Source: Bdellovibrionaceae bacterium UBA2339 (GTDB lineage: Bacteria > Bdellovibrionota > Bdellovibrionia > Bdellovibrionales > JAMPXM01). From it: a stretch of DNA of 8,547 bases. Of the stretch, positions 5,905-8,547 are shown one piece after another (positions within the stretch are counted from its first letter, which is position 1; every line of letters begins with the position of its first letter). The notes beneath the pieces were generated by a model, which was given only the letters and a program-made list of their open reading frames with translations, was not told the DNA's origin and did not search any database. The position numbers were made by a program, and so were the translations under genes. Location of the stretch: the NCBI GenBank assembly GCA_002344785.1, contig DDUL01000016.1:1-8547 (forward strand), in the 5' to 3' direction.

Positions 5905-7020
5905 TTAGAGGGATTGGATGAGTTTTTGTAGCGCTTGAATTTGTGGAGCGCTCTGACTCACATGATCTTTTTGCGTGTAACCGAACCAGTCCCAGCACCC
6001 CAGCGGATTGGCGCGGGACTTGGCGACTTGGGGATAGAGAATGACGATGCCATTGGCCTCGGCCCAGGCATTGTAGCCGGCATGTTCAATGAATTGACGT
6101 TGAATGAACTCCGTCGACATCTGACAGCCGTGAAGCGCGACATGCAGGGCGCAGATGTTGCCGCCCGCAGGCTGGCAAGATGTGGGGACATAAACTTCTG
6201 CCCAGTCCAACATCATCGCGTCGGCCGGTGCGTTCTGTGCGACCCGAAAGTAGTTTTGCGCCGAAGCGGTTTGTCGCGCGTGCCATTTCGCGGGCCGTGG
6301 CTGAATGACGGCTTCGAGAAGCTCGCCGGCTTGATCATGATCGCAGTCAATGATCCAAGGCAGTCCGTGTTGGCCGCAGGGTTTGCCGTAAGCCTCGGTC
6401 AAAAAGCCGTGGGCTGCATCGGCGTGTTGAGCGCGCTTTACTTGCGCTTGCGGTGCAACGAGCTTGTAGAACTCGTCGAGCTTGTCAGCTGCGGCGGCAC
6501 GCGTGACTTGGTCTTTGGCGCTCGCAAATATCCAAACCCGAGTGTCGCTTTTGTTGAGGTGCGAGTTCGCTGCGACTTTTCCGCCTTGGGCCTGAGCTTG
6601 GTACGCTTGGGCGAGTGCGCTGACATCGACTTTTTCGGGGTGCTTGAGGCAAACGTCTTGCGAGCGCTGAAGATCACCTTCTGCGCAATTCCAAATTCCG
6701 CCGGCGATGCTCGCCACGCCACGAATCCAGTCGGCGTGGGCAATGTGCAGTTGCACGGCCATGAAGGCACCCGAAGAAATTCCGGAAACGCTGATCTGAT
6801 CGCGATGCAGTCGCAGCGGAAAGTTCAACTCGGGCTTCGAGGATCGAGAGCTGGCGTTGAGTGTGGCGGTGGCGGCGCCGCGAAGGTATTTTGTCTCGCC
6901 ACGCTTTGGCGTGTCGGCTGTGGCGAAGATTGTGGCGAAGATTGTGGCGAAGATTGTGGCGAAGGCCGTTGCGACAATGATTGAGAATATCGTGGCGTTG
7001 GTCGCACTCGTTTTGCTCAT
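5905..7020 (-). CDS. PHB depolymerase family esterase, exported
   Basis: This 371-residue alpha/beta-hydrolase belongs to the poly(3-hydroxybutyrate) depolymerase group that includes the periplasmic-type enzyme of Rhodospirillum rubrum. It would hydrolyse PHB or related short-chain polyesters outside the cytoplasm. The signal peptide is residues 1-35, ending ATA before D36; its hydrophobic part is a repeated Ile-Phe-Ala-Thr unit. The lipase box is GISSG (80-84, nucleophile S82) within ISVSGISSGAFMAVQLH. By spacing and context the other triad residues are D170 (SAKDQVT) and H204 (AAHGFLT). Further family marks are IIDCDHDQAGELL (223-235), LHVALHGCQ, and GCWDWFGY near the end. Cysteines flanking these motifs may form disulfides. 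The start at 7020 gives a proper signal peptide, but no Shine-Dalgarno sequence precedes it. The open frame extends upstream to 7257, through the RRM gene's terminator, and is not credible there. Polymer specificity is not proven by sequence. Confidence 0.9.
   Translation of the reverse strand: MSKTSATNATIFSIIVATAFATIFATIFATIFATADTPKRGETKYLRGAATATLNASSRSSKPELNFPLRLHRDQISVSGISSGAFMAVQLHIAHADWIRGVASIAGGIWNCAEGDLQRSQDVCLKHPEKVDVSALAQAYQAQAQGGKVAANSHLNKSDTRVWIFASAKDQVTRAAAADKLDEFYKLVAPQAQVKRAQHADAAHGFLTEAYGKPCGQHGLPWIIDCDHDQAGELLEAVIQPRPAKWHARQTASAQNYFRVAQNAPADAMMLDWAEVYVPTSCQPAGGNICALHVALHGCQMSTEFIQRQFIEHAGYNAWAEANGIVILYPQVAKSRANPLGCWDWFGYTQKDHVSQSAPQIQALQKLIQSL
6919..6966 (-). repeat. 12-bp tandem repeat encoding the signal peptide core of the depolymerase
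   Basis: On the plus strand TGTGGCGAAGAT occurs three times without a mismatch (6919-6930, 6931-6942, 6943-6954). A fourth copy (6955-6966) matches at 10 of 12 bases, and a weaker copy follows. On the coding (minus) strand each unit reads ATCTTCGCCACA, i.e. Ile-Phe-Ala-Thr. Because the unit is a multiple of three, copy-number change alters the length of the signal peptide without breaking the frame. Confidence 0.93.
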
Positions 7021-7060
7021 AAGATGAAGTAACGCGACAGAGGTGGATGGGGTCAAGTGA

Positions 7061-7082
7061 GTCGAAGCTTGAGGGCTTCGAC
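7061..7082 (-). promoter_or_regulatory. Inverted repeat upstream of the depolymerase gene
   Basis: GTCGAAGC (7061-7068) and GCTTCGAC (7075-7082) form a perfect 8-bp inverted repeat with a six-base loop, 41-62 bases before the depolymerase start. There is no U tract on either strand. It could be a 5' leader hairpin or an operator; no convincing -35/-10 pair was found nearby to decide. Confidence 0.4.
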
Positions 7083-7139
7083 GATAGTGATTGCTCTGTT
7101 TGGAGCGCGCGCGTGTGCGTGGGTCACAACTCGACCCGG

Positions 7140-7172
7140 AAAAAAACGGCGATGTCCCGAAAGACATCGCCG
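7140..7172 (-). terminator. Rho-independent terminator of the RRM protein gene
   Basis: On the minus strand CGGCGATGTC (7172-7163) pairs perfectly with GACATCGCCG (7156-7147) around a six-base loop and is followed by seven Ts (plus-strand A7140-A7146). It begins 35 bases after the RRM gene stop and precedes the depolymerase gene, so the two genes are probably transcribed separately despite sharing orientation. Confidence 0.9.
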
Positions 7173-7207
7173 AATACAATTTTAGGAACTTGCAGAGGCG
7201 CGGCGAA

Positions 7208-7522
7208 TTAGCGCGAACCCCAGCTGCGGTTACCACCGCCGCCACCGCCACGGCCACCGCGATCTTCGCGGGGAGCCATCGGCTTAGCTTCGTTCACAGT
7301 CATGGAGCGACCGCCCCAGTCTGCGCCGTTGAGCTTGCTTGTTGCTTCGACGGCTTCAGCGTCTGTCGCCATTTCGACGAAGCCGAAACCTTTGCTGCGG
7401 CCCGAGTCGCGATCAACGATGACTCGTGCCGACTCAACGGTGCCGTAAGCTGCAAACGCGTCTGCAAGATCGGCATCCGATGCTGTGTAAGGCAAATTGC
7501 CTACGAAAAGTTTCTTTCCCAT
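7208..7522 (-). CDS. RRM-domain RNA-binding protein with glycine-rich tail
   Basis: This 104-residue protein consists of one RNA recognition motif and a short glycine-rich tail, like the small bacterial RRM proteins (cyanobacterial Rbp type). These bind single-stranded RNA in the cytoplasm and are often linked to cold or stress adaptation. RNP2 is LFVGNL (5-10) and RNP1 is KGFGFVEM (44-51), with F6, F46 and F48 as the expected RNA-stacking aromatics. The segment LNGADWGGRSMTVNEAKP (64-81) is the usual end of the fold. Residues 85-104 are an RGG-like tail (REDRGGRGGGGGGNRSWGSR). I chose ATG 7522 because a perfect AAGGAGG (7533-7527) precedes it and because this N-terminus (MGKKLFVGNLPYT) is family-typical. 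The frame continues upstream to 7600, but that part is the leader. A terminator follows directly. Confidence 0.95.
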   Translation of the reverse strand: MGKKLFVGNLPYTASDADLADAFAAYGTVESARVIVDRDSGRSKGFGFVEMATDAEAVEATSKLNGADWGGRSMTVNEAKPMAPREDRGGRGGGGGGNRSWGSR

Positions 7523-7807
7523 TCTTTCCTCCTTGGACGACTTCGACTTGAGCGATTTGAGATCGCTGTTCATCGACGAACGCCTTGGCCCCTCGGCCAT
7601 GTGAACTCGGGCCTAGCGGCCGCTCGTGGTTTTTGTTGCATCGATGGGGATTGGCCAACGAAGGATTTCGGTGACGTCCGTCTCGACGTTTTTGTCCGCA
7701 AACGGCTTCAGAGACGGGAAACAAGGGCCCGCAAACTTTCACCTTGATCGAAATGACCTGCAAACGCCTGTGAACCTAGCAGGGGGCTGGTCAATGTCAA
7801 TTCAATG
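7523..7807 (-). other. Intergenic region and long leader of the RRM gene
   Basis: These 285 bases contain no supported gene. They hold the putative RRM promoter at the right end and then a leader of about 245 bases. Seen in the leader are three copies of GTTTGC on the minus strand (plus-strand GCAAAC at 7698-7703, 7731-7736 and 7760-7765). A small hairpin (AGCGAT 7551-7556 with ATCGCT 7562-7567) lies just upstream of the ribosome-binding site, and the Shine-Dalgarno sequence itself is at 7527-7533. A NotI-like GCGGCCGC palindrome occurs at 7616-7623. Long leaders are typical of RNA-binding and cold-responsive genes, but the regulation here is only inferred. Confidence 0.5.
7773..7800 (-). promoter_or_regulatory. 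Putative sigma-70 promoter of the RRM gene, extended -10
   Basis: On the minus strand a perfect -35 TTGACA (7800-7795) is followed after 16 bases by TAGGTT (7778-7773), preceded directly by TGC, an extended -10 element. A second TTGACA lies 11 bases further upstream (7811-7806), in the duplicated block. The promoter starts just after the stop of the upstream hydrolase gene and would give a leader of about 245 bases for the RRM gene. Confidence 0.55.
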
Positions 7808-7812
7808 TCAAT
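7791..7812. repeat. 11-bp tandem duplication carrying a -35 element
   Basis: TCAATGTCAAT occurs twice without a mismatch and without a gap (7791-7801 and 7802-7812). Each copy carries TTGACA on the minus strand. The second copy contains the stop codon of the hydrolase gene (TGA at 7810-7808). Confidence 0.9.
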
Positions 7813-8547
7813 GCGCGTGATGAGTTGGGGGTGTCGCTTTGGATTGAATCCGATTGAAAGTGTCGCGAACTCGGCGTTCTGGGGCCCATTGGGCGTCGCT
7901 TTCGGAGTTGGCGGACAAGGCAAGAGACTTGAGCCACTTTAGGTCTCGTTCGGAGCCGCGCAGGTGGGCATCGAAAAATATTCTCGTCACCGCCGCGATT
8001 GCCGATGGGCCCTCGCTATCTTGGCGATCGCGACCTCGGCGTCCCATGAAGTCTGCGGTTGTGCCGTTGATCAAGTTCATCGAGTAGGCGGTTGTGGTGG
8101 GTGCAAGTTCGCGAAACATGCTGTCGTTCGTTGGGCTCGACATGAGCCGCTTTGAAAAGTGCAAATCGCGATCACCATTGATCAGCAAAAGCGGTGTTTG
8201 AATCTTCGCCCAAGGGGGCTCGGTTCGGCTGAATGGAATTTGGACATGATCGCGGCCGTAGGGTGAGTAGATCGCGGCAGCTTGAACGACTAGGCCATCC
8301 GGCTGGCGCTGAAAGGCGACATGCTGGAGCGCCGGCAAGCTCGAGTCCAAGCGTGCGCCCAAGAGGAGTTGAACTTGCAAGCCACCACTGAGATGCCCAA
8401 TGAGGCCGACGCGATTCAGATCGATGCGCTGAAATTCTCGCGGCAGTTGGGCGCGGACTTGTTCGCGTTCTTGAAAGAAGGCCAGCGTGTCGACTCGAAG
8501 CTGGCGAATGATTTCGGGATTCTCGGAGTGGTATTTGCCTCGCAAGG
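7808..8547 (-). CDS. Alpha/beta-hydrolase-fold protein, partial, active site apparently altered
   Basis: The frame is open to the right edge. About 245 C-terminal residues are visible, and the true start lies outside the window; a TTG at 8545 is not convincing as a start. The layout resembles dienelactone hydrolase, chlorophyllase or PAF-acetylhydrolase-like proteins: a strand and nucleophile elbow (RVGLIGHLSGG, 8401-8381), a strand with AAAIYSPYG, then TPLLLINGDRDLHF with the likely acidic residue. NLINGTTADFMG follows, and the C-terminus has the FFDAHLRGSERDLKWLKSL helix. Relatives read GHSxGG at the elbow. Here the Ser position is Leu (codon 8390-8392), with Ser one place later (8387-8389). 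The usual late His (before DF) is also absent from the GTTADF segment. The protein may therefore be inactive or use another mechanism. Fold assignment is fairly sure; function is not assignable. The upstream half, including any signal peptide, cannot be seen. Confidence 0.75.
   Translation of the reverse strand, partial: LRGKYHSENPEIIRQLRVDTLAFFQEREQVRAQLPREFQRIDLNRVGLIGHLSGGLQVQLLLGARLDSSLPALQHVAFQRQPDGLVVQAAAIYSPYGRDHVQIPFSRTEPPWAKIQTPLLLINGDRDLHFSKRLMSSPTNDSMFRELAPTTTAYSMNLINGTTADFMGRRGRDRQDSEGPSAIAAVTRIFFDAHLRGSERDLKWLKSLALSANSESDAQWAPERRVRDTFNRIQSKATPPTHHAH

Noticed and set aside
5935..6984. A 349-codon open frame on the plus strand opposite the depolymerase gene
   Set aside because: It lies wholly antisense to a gene with clear family motifs, signal peptide and catalytic residues. 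Its own translation shows no recognisable domain and it has no good ribosome-binding site.
7523..7600. N-terminal extension of the RRM protein to 7600
   Set aside because: A perfect AAGGAGG precedes ATG 7522 and the family starts at MGKKLFVGNL. The extension is the structured leader.

Overview
The window (about 57% GC by eye) holds eight protein-coding genes, packed mostly tail-to-head, with no RNA genes, CRISPR array or insertion sequence that I can see. The best guess at origin is a Bdellovibrionota-like Gram-negative bacterium. This is an inference from gene character only: an HNH nuclease of the 'LEIDHIHPFAQGG...NLR.LCR.CN' type that I associate with Bdellovibrio, a short glycine-tailed RRM protein, and a periplasmic-type PHB depolymerase. 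It is not proven by any marker gene.

Left part, plus strand (1-1395): the 3' end of an HNH endonuclease gene enters from the left edge and stops at 280. A small exported protein of unknown function follows (317-853). It overlaps a GNAT acetyltransferase gene by four bases (ATGA, 850-853), so these two are probably translationally coupled. A 259-base gap (1396-1654) then leads to the next unit.

Centre, plus strand (1655-5897): tldD and tldE/pmbA form a tight two-gene operon (stop and start share one base at 3043). They encode the two subunits of the TldD/TldE metalloprotease, and the operon ends in a strong rho-independent terminator (4390-4420). After a 161-base gap comes a cobalamin-binding-domain radical SAM enzyme of unknown substrate, with a possible near-leaderless promoter that carries a 10-bp palindrome.

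Right part, minus strand (5905-8547): a PHB depolymerase-family esterase converges on the radical SAM gene with only 7 bases between the stops. Its signal peptide is built from a 12-bp tandem repeat. Upstream of it lies an RRM RNA-binding protein gene with a perfect Shine-Dalgarno sequence, its own terminator (7140-7172), a long (about 245-base) leader and a recognisable promoter. The window ends inside an alpha/beta-hydrolase-fold protein whose usual catalytic serine and histidine positions look altered.

The genes do not form one obvious pathway. The points most worth a second look are the repeat-built signal peptide, the altered hydrolase, the duplicated promoter element and long leader of the RRM gene, and the TldD/TldE plus B12-radical-SAM neighbourhood, which could (speculatively) relate to modified-peptide processing.
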